DNA of 64,000 nucleotides from Antitrichia curtipendula (lineage: Eukaryota > Streptophyta > Bryopsida > Hypnales > Leucodontaceae), in contig OX579638.1 in the NCBI GenBank assembly GCA_951230915.1, positions 5,474,696-5,538,695 on the forward strand. Reading direction: 5' to 3'. Shown here one piece after another: positions 33,781 through 47,650 of this stretch. Made by a program: the position numbers and the translations under genes. How positions within the stretch are numbered: the first letter of the stretch is position 1; each line of letters begins with the position of its first letter. The notes beneath the pieces were generated by a model, which searched no databases, was not told the DNA's origin, and worked only from the letters and a program-made list of their open reading frames with translations.

Positions 33781-35959
33781 TTTACAATTTTCAATCACTT
33801 GTAAAAGTCATTAGTGGTTTGGAGGCTTCACACTTTAGCCATCCAAGTTGAAAGGTCATGGGAGTTCATTGTTAAGGATTTGGATTTTGGACTTGACCTT
33901 TGGAGACTTCACACTATGGCCGGCAGAAGGCTCTAATTCCTATATTTTAGTGCCTATTTATTGCTCATTTCTTTGGACTCTCAACAAAATTTGGACATTC
34001 AATCCCATGGCCTCTTGACTTGGTTGGCCATAGTGTAAAGCGGACCTTATTTTTGTATCCTCCACTTATAATCACGAAAATCTTCTTGTAGTTGGTACAC
34101 GAAAAGCAAATTCCTCTTCTAAAACTACTAGTGAGATTCTTGTAGTCTCTAGGCTTAGTCTTACGTACCCAACATTGATTAAGTGGATGGAAAAAATTGG
34201 ATGATTTATTTGACTTACTTGTATTCACAAAGATACAAGTCATATACTATGCACGTACAATATCCCAGTGTAAAAATGTACAAATATGGATATAAAATAT
34301 AATTGGTACAAATACATTTATATATTGATACAAGCATGAATCAATATTCTTTGTTATCCCATAGTTTTTGTCTCATTAATCTATGCCATCTATAAGGTGA
34401 TATTTTCTACATCTATTGACAAGTTGATTGAAATTAGGAGACCTTGAGGGTTTTGGAGATGCTTGTTGAAGGAAAAATGTGCATATGGATGTTCCCTACA
34501 TATCTATAAAATCAAATTTAAAAAAATTCATCCCTAATGTTTTCCAATCAATTATCATGTAAAACCATAGATATTGAATGAAGTAGTTTTCCAAATATGA
34601 AGTTTTCCTTTTTCAAACTCAAATTTGATATGATTAATTGGGATTGCGTAAGAATTGAATGTTACTTATGCAAGACAAAAAATGTCAATTGTATATCATA
34701 TTATGCAAATTTCTTTGAATGACCCCAATGTTTGAAAATTATTTGGAGCTTGTTTAGCTAATGTCCTCTTTCCACAAAAATGGATCGGATTTTTTTTCAA
34801 TGGCCATTGGTTGCATTCTCTCAATCACTAAAAGTACTGGCCAATTTCCTCCAAGTTAGAATTGGCATCGACTATATTTTTATATTTTTGTTATAGAATA
34901 AATACAATTACAAATTATATTGCATCCTTGGCACAAATTGCATTCTTTACCATTTGAAGGCCAAAGATCCTCCCAACTCAACCAAGATGGAGTTGAAAAT
35001 ATTAATGAAAAGTTTGCATGAAATCAAAATAGTTAAAGAATCAAAGTGTTCACCTTCTTTAAATGGTTCTTTTGTTGCTCCTGTAAGATACCACTTAAAA
35101 TTTATATATAAAAAAATGCTTATGGACATTAGAACACATTGGGTGAATGAATTATCTAAGTTTTGAAGGAAAAAGGATTTATTCTTTGAGAATGACCAAT
35201 TTAACTCATCATTATTTGAAACTTATAATTTAGTTGGAGCCATGTTCATAACACAAGATTCAATGAAGAATATTATACATGTACATCCAACCAAAGAATT
35301 TGAAAAGACAAAGTTATCATATTACCTACTCAACTTTTGTCAACAAAAATGTAATCCAATTTAGGCCTCTTGGTTTGGTTTTCAAAGGGCTAGAGGTTCA
35401 AGTTGAGATTCTAAGCAGGATTTCTACAAGCAGAGCTCAAACAAACTATCACAACATGAATTGAATGCATTACAAAAATTGTAGATCAAAGCCATGAAAT
35501 CGCACAACATTTTTAGCATGTATTTTAACTCATTATCCAAATTCCATAAAACTGCCCAAGTTGTTCAATCTCCTAGTTTGATACCCTATCCACAAAGTCA
35601 ATACTTCGGTATGAGTCTAGCCTTCCCTAAATATTAGACAATGAATACTATCCAATGGTAGGTAAAATCTGCCAAGTGTTAAAAGGAAGCGAGTAAAACA
35701 TCCTCGAATTTTTTTGGGACACCAATTGATTTTTGGCCCTACCAATTGTAGGACACTAAGTCGGTCCTATGAAGCAAACCCTGTAGGATGAATTTTGTGT
35801 TCTATGAGGCAATTGTAATTAAAAAAAAAAGCCCCCTTTTTTACACCATATTAAATCTACGTTCTTCACCTCTCATGTGCAAATTTTTTTTTAAAATTCC
35901 TATGTTTTCCAAATGGTAAAATTCACCTTACTTGCAAGGCCCACTTTGTAGGAGGGGTT
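33781..35959. other. AT-rich intergenic DNA with a small imperfect inverted repeat
   Basis: About 33826-33870 and 33995-34045 are diverged inverted copies (GCTTCACACTTTAGCCATCCA against its counterpart with ACACTATGGCCAACCA). Frames of 60-92 codons here have no recognisable domain. Otherwise nothing seen. Confidence 0.35.
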
Positions 35960-36190
35960 TTAGCCCTTAAATGATAGGCTAGTCACCATGGAAATCATCT
36001 GTTCTGGAATTGTGTGACTTGTCGGCTTAAAAAAAAATGAAAAAACACTCATTGGAAGTTAAAACTATTGTAGAAGACCTTCCCTTTTCACACAAAATTC
36101 GGAAGATGAATAGTTGCATTTTTGTCCTTCATGGAGAGATACCTTGTCATTCATCAACCGAAAAACGTCCATAGCGTCGTTTATGGTTTA
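35960..36190 (+). mobile_element. TTAA-type element, short (~230 bp) subtype, degraded ends
   Basis: Same internal order as 39460-39688: CCCTTAAATGATAGGCT start, ATGGAAATCATCTGTT, ACTCATTGGAAGTTAAAACT, GATGAATAGTTGCA, and AAAAACGTCC near the end. Termini have drifted to TTAG and TTTA. Confidence 0.65.
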
Positions 36191-37560
36191 GCGTTTTGCC
36201 TACCCATTTCGTTTTGGTGTCGCATCCCTTTTGATTTTTCTAAATGCAACTATTTTTTTTTTTTTTCCCCCCCAAACTTCCCCCACCTAACTTTGAACCG
36301 CTAGCCGCCGGGGTTTTCCCCTTATCATTGAATGGCCCAATATTCCGCAGTTGGTAAGACCGGCTGTACAGTACAGTGCCCTATAATTCTGCGTCGTGTG
36401 TCGACCTTGTGGACTGTCCGAATTCTTCCGAGCAAAAGAACTCGGAAATATTTTTGCCATTGATAAAGTTAGGTCGGAAGACGACAAAAAAGGAGATGTC
36501 TTGCCAAAGGTATCCGTCCCAAGGGGATAAGAGTTTTATAAATAAAGAAAGGACCTATCACCGTCTGGAGGATGACGAAATAACGGTATTAAAGTCAACG
36601 AGGGCAGCGTTGGAAGGAACTGAAAAACAGCCACGTAGGAACGTAGAAACATAGTAAAAAAAGAACAGAACTTACTTGGACAAAATGACCAGAGTGACTC
36701 AGTTTATTTACATGCCTTATCTATAAAAATTATGTATATGTATATATATATATATTATTTATTTATTAATTTAAATTCATGATTTTCATGTGCTGATACT
36801 ACAAAAAAAAATTTGTTGGTTTGTTAGTTCTATAAAAAAAAAAGTGCCTCCAACTATGTTGAATTGCTTACTTTGACGATTTTTTAAGGGTTTTTTCACC
36901 TTATGTATTCTAAGAATATAACTCCGCCCAACCTGCCTTACAGTTGCAAAGCTATGGAAGATTGATCCTCTTAACGTTGCGTATTTTACTCCTAGAAAAA
37001 ACAATAAAATCTTGTATTTGCCACCTATGATTAAATTTGAAAATTTTGAATTCATATTTGTAATCAGAGGCTCCAAATTGGCTGTGTGAGGTGAAGAAAT
37101 AGACAATTTACATGGCACGAAACAGGGGTGGGGGTGGGGTGGGGATTTTTACATTTACATTTAGCGGTGCCCTTGGTTGGGGCAATCAGGGGGGTCCATC
37201 CTCCCTGGCGGGCCCAGCTGCAGTATTTCCTTGTTGTCTCCTCACTGAGTGGCAATCTGGCATGAGCTACGACTATTTATGTACAGTAAGCCTGTGACAA
37301 AATTTATATTGGTACCGGTATAATATTTTAAGGGTATTCAAGGGGGACTTGAAAAACAAACAACCGACTGCTTCTACAACATCAGTCATAGTGGTACCCC
37401 GTAGAAAATTAGGGGTCTCCAAAGTGACTTGAAAAACAAAAAAAACTACATCAATGGCCTTGACAGGCAGTGACTTGAAGCAGCAGGTCACCCTAACTTA
37501 GTGGCTGGACCCCACCAATAATGGCTACACTAAACAATGAAATTAGGTTGCCCCTCACTA
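36191..37560. other. Less AT-rich unexplained patch, no recognised gene
   Basis: Contains a homopolymer T/C tract (36250-36272), a 92-codon plus-strand frame at 36376-36654 of no recognisable family, a TA microsatellite (36725-36760), a G-rich run near 37125-37145, and a 20 bp direct repeat around GACTTGAAAAACAAA at 37347 and 37427. Could be a decayed gene or element; I cannot tell. Confidence 0.3.
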
Positions 37561-39459
37561 ATTTCTGAACACTCTACACTATATAAATATGTACTCTTAC
37601 TATAGAAGGATGCAATAAATTAGGAACCATGCGTGTTGCATATGTTGGTGCACTGGTTCATGGCCCAAATTTAATCAAAGTCCAAAAATAACATCAAATC
37701 TACACTTGAATGATGAAATCATAATGTATATGTAGTCCAAATGTAGATTTTTGAATTAGAATGAATCAAAATAATTATTTTGGATTAAATAGAATTAAAG
37801 AAATAAAAAATAGACAATTGTCGATTGTCAGCCGATACATTTTCAATTATAGGAATTTGGAGTCACATGCGCCTCCATATGGACAAGCCTTGAGTCATGA
37901 GATAACTTTTTTGGGTAAGGCAACCTAATTGTTAAGGCAACCCAATTTTACTATTTGGTGAAGCTACTACTTCATATTAAGGTAACTACACCTAAAATCA
38001 CACAAATATGCAATCTAGCATGGTTCCCATTATTATATTGAAAAATTATTGTGGAGTCTTGTTGGTAGTCAAAAGGGGATGGTAGATTCTCTTAGAATGC
38101 ATTTTTTGGACACCATATGAACAAATTACATTTCAAAGTGCTGAAAATAGGTGGTTTTGAAATTGACCATAGACTCTGATAAATAGTGGGAGTACACTTT
38201 TAGGCAAGAATTTGTAGTGGTTAGTTTCAAAAAGTGGTCAAAACTAGGTGTAATTACCTTGATGAGGATAAAACGTAGTGTCATCTATAAAATTAGTCAC
38301 TACTAAAATTTATTTATTGTGAAAACTGATAAGTACAATAATATTGGAACCTACATTAAACATAAAAATAGCGTGACTTTCATAAATTAATATATGACAC
38401 TTAAAAAAACATCACTATGTGGGGAAAAAAAACTGTAAAAATTTATCTTCTATTTAATTCAAAGTGGTTGAAATTTGTATTTCATGACCTTTTATGACCA
38501 AATCACAGTCTTTGATTCCAAATAGGATTCATATTTTTCAAATTTCATCTTTTGTGGTAAATTATTCTTTGTTTTTCCAAAGATAAAAAAAATTGGAGCA
38601 GTTTCTCCCCCTCTGAAGGAATGCTTGAAGTACAACTCTGCACCAAATACACTCATTAGGTTTCATACACCATTTCTCAACATTTAACACTCATTTTTGT
38701 GATCATTACAATAATGATTATGATATTTATGAATTTCTATTATGTATCCATATTATAGATTTCACAATCTAATTTTTCATCATGTATCTATATATTAGGG
38801 CTAACTTTCATGCACCAAGAATTGGCCCAACTTTGTATAGAGGACCCCCCCTAAATTGGAGTTCCACATAAAAGAAGTGTAAAATTATAAGAATAGAATA
38901 AAAATTGCCCATCAATTTTTTTGGAAAGGCTTGTGAAAAGCAAGGGAAACAACTTTTTGACTTCCAAAAAGCTATTTTTAGCATAGGATTTAAACTTTGG
39001 GATTGCTTTAAGTTTAAAAACAAGACAAAACTACTCCTAAAATGTAGTTTTTCCCTACTCACATAAGAGTGTAACCATCATGAAACTCAAAAAGCTCTTA
39101 AAGGTTTAAAAAGCCCAAATCTAGACGTAACATGGTTTTAGGGAGATAATTGATATAGAATGTGCATACATAGAGGGTTTGTATGTGTTGACAATAGTGA
39201 TAGTAGTTTGTATTTATATTGAGCTAGGTTCAATGATCTATGGTACTTCCAATTTGGATGATTTTTGCCAAGTGTTTTTTTTGGGCACACTTTGACAAGT
39301 GTGAGTCTATCAAACTTTGTTACTCAAGAATTGTGGCAGTGTTATGAAGGCTTGTGGCAAATATTGTTCCAAAAATAAAACCCTGTTTTTTCCACCTTTG
39401 CCATGTTTCAAAAGCTACAAAATTTCTTTAGAAAACAAAAAAAATCATGGACACATTCT
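37561..39459. other. AT-rich intergenic DNA with one dispersed repeat copy
   Basis: 38866-39060 is the second copy of the repeat at 4318-4540. Nothing else recognisable. Confidence 0.35.
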
Positions 39460-39688
39460 TTAACCCTTAAATGACGGGCTCATAACCATGAAAATCATCT
39501 GTTTTGACACCGTGTGAATTGTTGGATTAAAATAATGCAAAAATACTCATTGGAAGTCAAACTACTATAGATGATCTTCTCTTTTCCCACAAAATTTGGA
39601 GGATGAATAGTTGCACTTCTATCCTACACAAGAGATTCTCTTGTCATTTGTCGGCCAAAAAACGTCCGCCTTGACATTTAAGGGTTAA
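39460..39688 (+). mobile_element. TTAA-bounded element, short subtype (229 bp)
   Basis: Begins TTAACCCTTAAATGACGGGC and ends GACATTTAAGGGTTAA, so TTAA plus an inverted CCCTTAAATG-type end at both sides. Best preserved of the short subtype; relatives at 1075, 35960, 57865, 58221 and 54075. Confidence 0.85.
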
Positions 39689-39765
39689 AAAAACTCAAAA
39701 ATTATGGGCACTTTCATTAGAAAACTCAAAAATTCTTTCCCGATTCCAAAACAGCGTGACTCAGA

Positions 39766-42700
39766 TTGGGCACCCTAACTAACGAGCCTATTCAATCCGA
39801 TTCCGAGGGAATTTCGCGCAACCTTTTACCAAAAAGTATCCCCCACACTTTACCGGCACCGGCCATCTCACCGGCGCAGGCGGCGATGGTGGCCATGGCG
39901 GATTCTTCCCTTCCGTTCAATCTCCACTCCCAAGAAAAAACTTCGCACGCGATGATTGTTCTTCGCCACCGCAGTTCTGCTCATGAGTCATGATCCCCAC
40001 GGAGTCGTACTGACGCCGGGCTCATTACCCGGTACTACTGGAGTTACTACAACTACGAATCATCAATTCTCCTCTTCCCGATTGATTCTTGCGTACTCTT
40101 GTCACCAATTGCAGTGAGCTTCTTCTTGTTTTGGGGAATTTTTCTTGGAGGGTTGCGAGACCACAACACGGGCCGGTTATGGTGACCGAAGAAGAACCAT
40201 GACCAGCGAGTAGGATATTCTGGTGCGCTTTGTTGACTTTGGGAGCCACTCACTTGACCGGGACTTTCTTCCTCACTACTACGCACGCACTGGGGTTAAG
40301 TGCCATATGAATTCGTGCGACGGAGGATGGAATCATGACTTGCAAGCTCGAGATTGGTTAGGTTCTATGGGCGATCTTCGGGAAGTGCGTGTTTGGGGGT
40401 CGATTGGTGCCGTTTGGTAGCCGGTACGATTTTCGGAACTGTGGATTGTGTTGGGTTTCGGTTGAAAGCTGTCTACTCTTCGGGGAGTTTTAATTTGCGG
40501 TGGTGGGTTTTAATGAATCGTTGGACGGAGCTTCGGTGCCGATTTCTTGAAAAGCGGTGCCGATTTCTTGAGAACCACGATTCGGAATAGTTTGAAGGGG
40601 AAGAAATTCTGATTGGTTTGTCGAGAAGCTTACTGTAGTGTAGTTTGTTTGTCCTATTCCTCACCTAATCTGTCTCTTCGACGGATCTTGTTTGAGGAGC
40701 GTGAGAGAGAGTGAGATTGCGGACCCGAATTTGGTTTTGAAAAGACGAGACGAGGGGATGTCTTCCCTCGAGGTAATTAGCAGACAGTGTCTTGCTATGA
40801 TCGAGCCATCATGTTGTTATTGTTATTACTGGGAGGGCGTTGAACAGGTGACGCGCTGTTTGTGAGCAAGCAAACAAGTTTGTCAAACTTTTTCAATTAG
40901 CGTAGCGGGTTTGTGACTTTCTGGAACACCTCGATGATTCGATTCCTTGGAGTTCGACTAAATAGTTGGATGATGAGATGTTCCTCTCTGCGACGAGAGT
41001 ACCAATTTCTGTAACTCGTCACTAGAACGCGCTTGTTTGGAAGATTTCATGTCCTCACAAGCGTCGTAAGCGTTGTGCCGGAAGACACCGTCCGAAATTT
41101 TTTGAGTAGTTTCTTAGGAAGCGACTTAGTCAACTTTGCGTTGCAATTCCTGTCACGCTCTCTAGTTTCTGTCTTCATTTCTGAGTCCCGTTCTTCCCTT
41201 CAGATACTTCGAAATTCTTCGAGAACCTTCGAGAACCGTCAAGATGTCTCTTGATGTCACCCGATAGCGTCGTGTTTGTAAGTTCGCTGTATCGTGATCA
41301 CGCCTTAGTATGGTTTGGTGATTGCACCAGGCCAGATTTACAACTCTTGGTCTTGCCGACAGTAGAAATAATTGGCGCTTTGATTGAGCCATGAATTTTC
41401 TGCCTCGTGTTACAACTACTCTGCGAAAACACGAAAATCCTTCGAATTTTGTAGAAACTCTTGACCTCTTCTTCCCTAGAGCTTTTCTAATCCTCGTTTG
41501 TTTCCAGCTATTGATGTGCGAAGCAACTGGCCACGATGAAGGGGACGGAGGGGCCCGAAGCTCGTGAGGCTTTGGCCATGGGAACAGGGGAACAGATTAG
41601 GGTATCTGAGTTTAGTATCCCAGACTTTAGGAACAGGGACTTGGACTCTCCTGCGAGTATGAGATGCTGGCAACCTGGAGAGGTGGCAGTGGAGGATCGC
41701 TGGGGAATTGGATCCATTTCGTCAAAGTCTGAAGGCTGGGTACCCCACGACAGGTTTGAAATTCTGAAGAAGTCGAAATCCAAGCAGCTGCATGGGTCGC
41801 GCAGGCTGCATCGGGCAGGACGCCGGGTGTTCTCGTGTTTTCGTCACAGTACTATAAACCTGGTATGGCTGTGTTTCCCTTCACCTCTAGGACCGACAAA
41901 ACTTGAATTCCTGTTTTGAGATCGTCATATGGAGACTCTTTCTGTTCAATTTTTGTAGTCTTTTGAGTAGCTCGTGGAATTTTTTTTATTGATTTTGGTG
42001 ATATTATTTGGTTCCAATTGAATTACATGTCTCACAATATGATCATTCAAATTTGGTCATTTTATGACCGTGAATCCTTTTGCAGTTAACCCTTTCATTT
42101 GCTGATATGTATACGTCCTAGCTTTTGGATTATTCATGACTTTTGAAGTCGAATATTTTTAGTTAATGTTGTTTTGGCAGTGAATCTTCTGGTTGTTTGT
42201 GATGTGAGGATAGCACCCAACGTCAATTTCGATAAATTGGCGGAATTTCAGAACTTCGACACTTTTTAGAACGTAAATCTATACCAGTCGTAGTTTGTAG
42301 AGCTTTGCGCAGCTGACGGTCACTATTTCTGGCGCTCAGAATTGCGTCAGTTTAACAAAATTCACGATACCTCAATGAGGTCTTGGTTTGATTTCAATTT
42401 GAATGCGAATCTTAGTATTCAGAGTGATATATCACGTATCAAAGGCACTCAAATTCAGACTTGAATTCATGTTCAAGTTGCGACCTGCGTTGACACACTT
42501 AAACTTGACTAAGAGGAGGTTACACAATAATGTTTACCGTGCTGTTTGGGGTGTCAGGCGGTGCGTGAAAAGGAACCAAGTACACCACCTAAAAGTGGAC
42601 CTCTGTTAGCACCACGGACATGTGTTAGCGGTGCACATGGCGGTACGTTCATGGACGATGCTATGGACCACCACACTGACAAGAGCAAAGACCTTAATGC

Positions 42701-44118
42701 TGAGGAGCCGACTTCTCCAGTCGTGAATTGCATGGGCCAGGTTGATAACTCACTAACCAATCTGTACCTCAGTGTGTATAATTTTAAATTCTTGGTATTC
42801 TATTGCTGTGTTTTGGTGATTCTTGCTCCCATGTCTGAGAGAAGTCCAATGGACTGAAATATATACTGTTTAGATATCGTATGATAAAATTATAAATTGC
42901 TCTAGTAACGGGCCAATCGTGAGCCTGTACAAACCTCGAACCATGAGTGGATTGCATCCACTGTGTTTCTTATGGAGTATCTTTGACAGTGATAGAACCT
43001 AAAACTTATCTCATTTCTTACATTCAAGACACTTGTATTCTGAATGAGTGGGTGACTTTTTACTCCATGGGAGAAGAACCCTCATGCAAATAGTTATCCT
43101 ACCGTACACAATTGCTGGGTGCTTACCAATGTTGTGTGGGCAGTGAGAGGGTCTTACTAAAAAGCAAGCCTGTGTTTCATTTTGACATGCAATGGTCCTC
43201 AACCAGATATTTATAATCAACCAGAGCGTGACCACTCCACAGTTGATTTAGTGAATACCCCCACAACACTCACTGGTGCTTACTCCTTAGAAGTCTTGAT
43301 TCATGTCTTGTTTTTTTTAAGCATTTCTGAGGAGTTTATGTAAGGTTTTTAATTTGTTATAAATGTTTTAATCTTTAACCACATATAAAATGTTCTTCCC
43401 TTAGTCTGATGATAGTATATTTGTCCCCAATTAACTGAGTATACTTTCTGCGACATGATCCATGAAAATGGTTATTCAAAACCATGAATCCTTGGTCCTT
43501 AAAAAGGGTTATTTTTGTTGTGATGCATAGGTGAAGAAGTCAAATAAGATGAAAAAGCATCCCAAGAAAACTGAGCAACCTAAAGCAGTAAATGACATGG
43601 ACAAATTCCGACGGACGAAGTCACAAGCTCCAAGTTCATCACCTCCCAGAGTTTCTAGATCCGTGTCATCCAAGTGGAAACAGCTTCTGCGATCGAACTC
43701 GAGCTCCATCAGTCCAAGCACCCACCCTTTGTGTGATGGGGAGTTTGAGATTGATCTCTGCCGGTTCAGCTCTGCAAGTGGTTCTTCAGACCCCTTTTAC
43801 CGTGACATGGTGACTAACAAGGCTCCAGATAAAACGTATCTGTTCATGCGAAGGAGTAATAGTACTAGTCAAACCGTCCCTGCTCAAACGGATGACACGC
43901 ACGAGCAACTTGATGCAAGGAATGTGGAAGGAGGGGAACACAGAGAGACCGCGGTGGAATCTGAGCTAGTTTTCAGAAGCCTTCCAAAGTTAAAAACGAA
44001 GAAGATCGAGTGTCCGAAGTGGTTGGCGGACGAGCCAACCTTAAACAGGCGGCGTGGGTTGTATAAGGCTTCCAAAATGAACTTAAGCAGCTCATCTACA
44101 ACTATGGGGAACTCTTGA
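39766..44118 (+). CDS. Unrecognised basic, serine-rich plant protein; spliced gene with GC-rich leader
   Basis: A GC-rich leader runs from about 39750. A strong 5'UTR intron is 40774-41507 (CTCGAG|GTAATT donor; pyrimidine-rich acceptor ending TTTCCAG). Coding exons, all compatible in phase 0: 41536-41862 (109 codons, donor CTG|GTATGG), about 42558-42740 (donor CAG|GTTGAT; a variant ending at 42773 is also open) and 43531-44118 (acceptor GATGCATAG; stop at 44118). Product about 365 residues, rich in Ser/Arg/Lys, no signal peptide or membrane segment. C-terminal ECPKWLADEPTLNRRRGLYK looks like a conserved motif but I do not recognise it. Coding is supported by composition and consistent splice phases, not by homology. 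The start is the first ATG after the leader intron. An AATAAA lies near 44803. Function unknown; nuclear location is only a guess from the basic composition. Confidence 0.55.
40759..40773 (+). promoter_or_regulatory. Upstream ORF start spanning the leader intron
   Basis: ATG TCT TCC CTC GAG sits at the exact end of the leader exon. After splicing to 41508 the frame continues through CTATTGATGTGC and overlaps the main ATG (41536) in another frame, ending at a TGA about 20 codons on. If the intron model is right, this upstream ORF would reduce initiation at the main start. Confidence 0.35.
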
Positions 44119-44689
44119 TTTGCTTACAGAGACTCTCTGGAAAGCTCTGGAAAGCTCTGGAATCTGTAACTTTGCGAAGCGGAGTTTGGAGAGGAAACGC
44201 TAACGAGCTCAGATTGATTGGTTTGTTTGGGGTGATGTGCCATGGAAGTGAGAACTCTTCAAAGCAGCGGACAATGCCATCAAAGAGTGTCACCGAACTG
44301 CCTGGAGTGCGTACATTGGGCATTGACTGACTGGACTGGATCGAAGGGTGCAGGACTTCTATTTGGGCCCTCATATTTTGTGCAGATGTAAGATAAGCCT
44401 CTTCCTCTTTTGTGATTAGAGCTGTAGACAATTTTTGACACGATTTGCGTTCATGTAGAAACAAAGTAGAGACTAGGAATCAGCCGTCATCTGGCATACT
44501 AGGGATGGGCTTATGTAATTTACAACAACCAATTTGAAATCTGGAGCTACTCATCACTAGATGTGTCAATTGCGTGGGCATATTTGGAGGTGGTCATGCC
44601 CTTTGAGTGGGGTGCTGATCTTATAAGTTCACCTTGGTATTTCTGGCATGTGAATTCAGTTGTGCTTGTCAAGATTGCCACCTGGAGTA

Positions 44690-44730
44690 CAATGACAATG
44701 ACAATGACTCTGACTCTGACTTTGACTTGA
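44690..44730. repeat. Hexanucleotide-type microsatellite in the 3' flank
   Basis: ACAATG repeated three to four times, followed by ACTCTG/ACTTTG units. Lies in the probable 3'UTR of the preceding gene. Confidence 0.7.
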
Positions 44731-45799
44731 AGTTGATTTTATTGAGGTACCCGTAGGGCAGGATTGGTGGAAAATAATTATTTTTAAGAATGTCAAAAAT
44801 GAAATAAAATGAAAAAGAGAAATTGCTGAATTCTGGAAGAATTAAGCAACCAAATTTTGGTTACAAAGACCATCTACCATCAAGTAAACTTCTAATGACA
44901 AAGTGATGACAAAGTGAAGGAAATTCTACATTGACATTTAGTATGAAGGAGGGTGGAGAGGTCGTTTTTATCATGAAATCCATTGTCTATCATGAATCCT
45001 CAAAGGATATGGGATAATTTGAAGATTGAGCTCCTACTAATCCTAAGCATTAACATATCTCACATGGGTTGCCTTACCATCCAATTTGTATAAAGAGCTT
45101 GTCCTTGCTCAACTCCACTCACACTTGAGTGAGTGACTTTTTAAGCTTGGTACCAAACATTTTGTTTTTTTTTCAATATAATAGAGTTAATTGTAAAGGA
45201 AAACCCAATTTGAAACATGGGTGTCAAAGGAAGGTATACCTAAAAAGAGTACAAAAGAAACACGGCCCCAAATTCCATCAAACTTCAATTTTGGTGCTCC
45301 AAGGAGTTTCGTCCCGTGTTTTTCCCAAACTTTGACTAGTGGTCCCACATTGTACATATTTTATGATTAACTCTAATATTGAATTTTTAAAAATTAAAAT
45401 TTTAAAGTGCCGAAGCTACTTTGGGAACTTTAATTAAATAACTCGCATCAATGTGCCGCCCTTGCCCTATGGGTATGGTAATCCCTTTGTCTCATAAATA
45501 AATTTGTGGTTTTTTGGAAAAGGATAGATTAATCTCAATGCCCAGAGCACCAAATTTTGTTATTGACAAAACTTTGAAGTTAAATAAAATCTAACCAAGT
45601 TATTATTTTTTAGTAGTTTATATTTTTTGAAAATTCTTTTAGAAATCTAGTTTTTTAGCATCAAAAATCCAATTTTGAAAATAAATGATCATGATTTTTC
45701 TATTCAAGATTTTGTACAAGGGTGTTTATTGCAAATCTTAATTCTCTAGTGTTGAAGGCTCTTAGAAATGAACCTCAAATACACTAGAACTTGGAGAAG

Positions 45800-46124
45800 A
45801 AAACACATTAGAAATTCAAAGCTTTCCACATTCAAAACTTTCCACATATATATAACTATAGAAAACCAATTTCAAATTTTTGTTTTTGAAAAATGTGATT
45901 TTTCTGAGCTGCCTAAACTGCCCAGCTACAAAAGAATTTAAATATTAGGCTATAACTTTTGACTCCTATTTCCAAATGTCATGAAATTTAGTGCATATGA
46001 AAGATATTCCTTGTCCCCACCTTCTATTAAAAATTCAACCTAAAATATAGAAATCTCTAGTCACATGCACCTGCCCAAAATTTCTATACAGCCAAAAAAT
46101 GTAGCTTAGTCCTTTAGGGGGTAA
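45800..46124 (+). mobile_element. 5'-truncated TTAA-type element (right half of the 51962-52897 subtype)
   Basis: From AAGCTTTCCACATTC onward it follows about 52592-52897: AGAAAACCAATTTCAAAT, CTGCCTAAACTGCCCAGC, AAATTTAGTGCATATGAAAG, CCTTGTCCCCACC and CTGCCCAAAATTTCTATAC. It ends CCTTTAGGGGGTAA, a slightly drifted terminus. Confidence 0.7.
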
Positions 46125-47060
46125 TGCTCATAGGTGCAATTGTGGTGAATCAAAACATGCCTTTGAATGGAGACACTGAGTTTATTATAAGAATGATCCA
46201 CTATACGTTTCCATTCCATTCACTCCCCATTGTAAATCAAAACATATTGCACCCCCTAATGCCCTACGGGTTTCTTCACATAAGGTTGAAGTACCATTGT
46301 CCGATCATTTGAGCATTTGTGGAGCAAATATGATGTAGATGAAAATTTTCCCATGTAGGAAGATAGAAAATATGGGGATGGAAGTTTTTTCAGAATTTGA
46401 TTCAAGAAATTGAAGTTAATGTAGGAGGCTCTGAAATGGAATGGGCATTAAGAACAGACCCTACAAATGGTTGTAAAATGGACTCTGAAATTGACATGTA
46501 TAGTCATTGAATGAATCAAGGAAAAAAGCATTATCATTTGCAAGAGCCAATCATTTGCTTTGCTTTTCCCATCTTTCTTTAGAATTGCAAGTGAACCGTT
46601 TATAAAAGACCTAGGGTTATAAATAGGGACCTATGATCCAACTCGTTTGAAAATTCATAAGTAATTAAAAAATGCTTGGAAAAATACGAAATCACTTGGG
46701 TTAGATTCCTCATCTATTTCCCTTTGTCTAAAAAATGAACTAAAATTTTTCACATCCAATGAAATATACAAAAAAGGCGGACCAGCCCTTAGATGTGCCA
46801 TTTATGAGCCTCCTAATGTACCTTACAACGAATTTTGGGAGGCACAAAGTGCATTCCACTACTAACCAATATTTAGAGTCTTCTAATTTTGATCATTCAA
46901 GAATTTATTTCCTGCTCACTACTTCCGGACATGGGTCATAACCTTATTAGCCCCAACTTTGAAAAGGACACAAAAACAAATTTGAAGATTGAGTTCTAGC
47001 CTAAGGTTGGAAATAGTGCACCCTATTGGTTAGGTATTGGGTGTGGTTGACAATTGTGGC
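46125..47060. other. AT-rich intergenic DNA
   Basis: Frames of about 60 codons without recognisable content; no repeat termini. Confidence 0.3.
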
Positions 47061-47650
47061 TTCAACCTTAGTTTCAAGTCCATTTCAAAGTGATGTAACT
47101 TTTGCATCCAATGTCTAAATTCAATAAAACATGTTGATAAAGTTGCATTCTCTTTTCTAGTTTGTGTGGTAAAATTTTCAGATCAATCCAAAATGTACTG
47201 AGTTTTGGGAAGCCAATCAAAGTTCACAGGTTCAATTTGAATCCACCAAATTGAATTTGATAGTTGCAACTTTGGGGGCTTGTATCTACTTCATCTAAGG
47301 TTTGATTTCAATCAAATTTGTTGAGTTATATTCCCCTTGCAATCTAGTTATTGTGTTAAATTTTTTTATTTCAATCCAAGTTGTTTTGAATGTTAGGGAG
47401 CAATTTGAAGTTCAAAATCCCGACATTTTTGGATTACAATGAACTTTGGCGGTTTGTTTCTTCTTCATACAATGTCCGTTTTCAATAAATTATTTTGGAA
47501 AAGTTGCGCATACTAGTCTAGTTTGTGTGGTTAAATTTTCACATCAATCCAAGAAGTTACGAGTGACTGAGAAGCATTTTAGTAGAAAGAGGTTCAGCCT
47601 CAGATGTGTTTTTTTTGCTATTTTTTGACATTTCAATGCCATTTTGCAAA
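47061..47650 (+). mobile_element. Partial copy of the 975 bp TTAA-bounded subtype
   Basis: Matches 54290-54870 in order: TAACTTTTGCATCCAATGTC, TTTGTGTGGTAAAATTTTCA, GCCAATCAAAGTTCACAGG, CAACTTTGGGGGCTTGTATC, AAGAAGCATTTTAGTAG. Both TTAA termini are missing. Confidence 0.75.

Noticed and set aside
33826..34045. Inverted repeat around CACACTTTAGCCATCC as a MITE
   Set aside because: Arms are short and diverged with no definable ends or target duplication; left as a note only.
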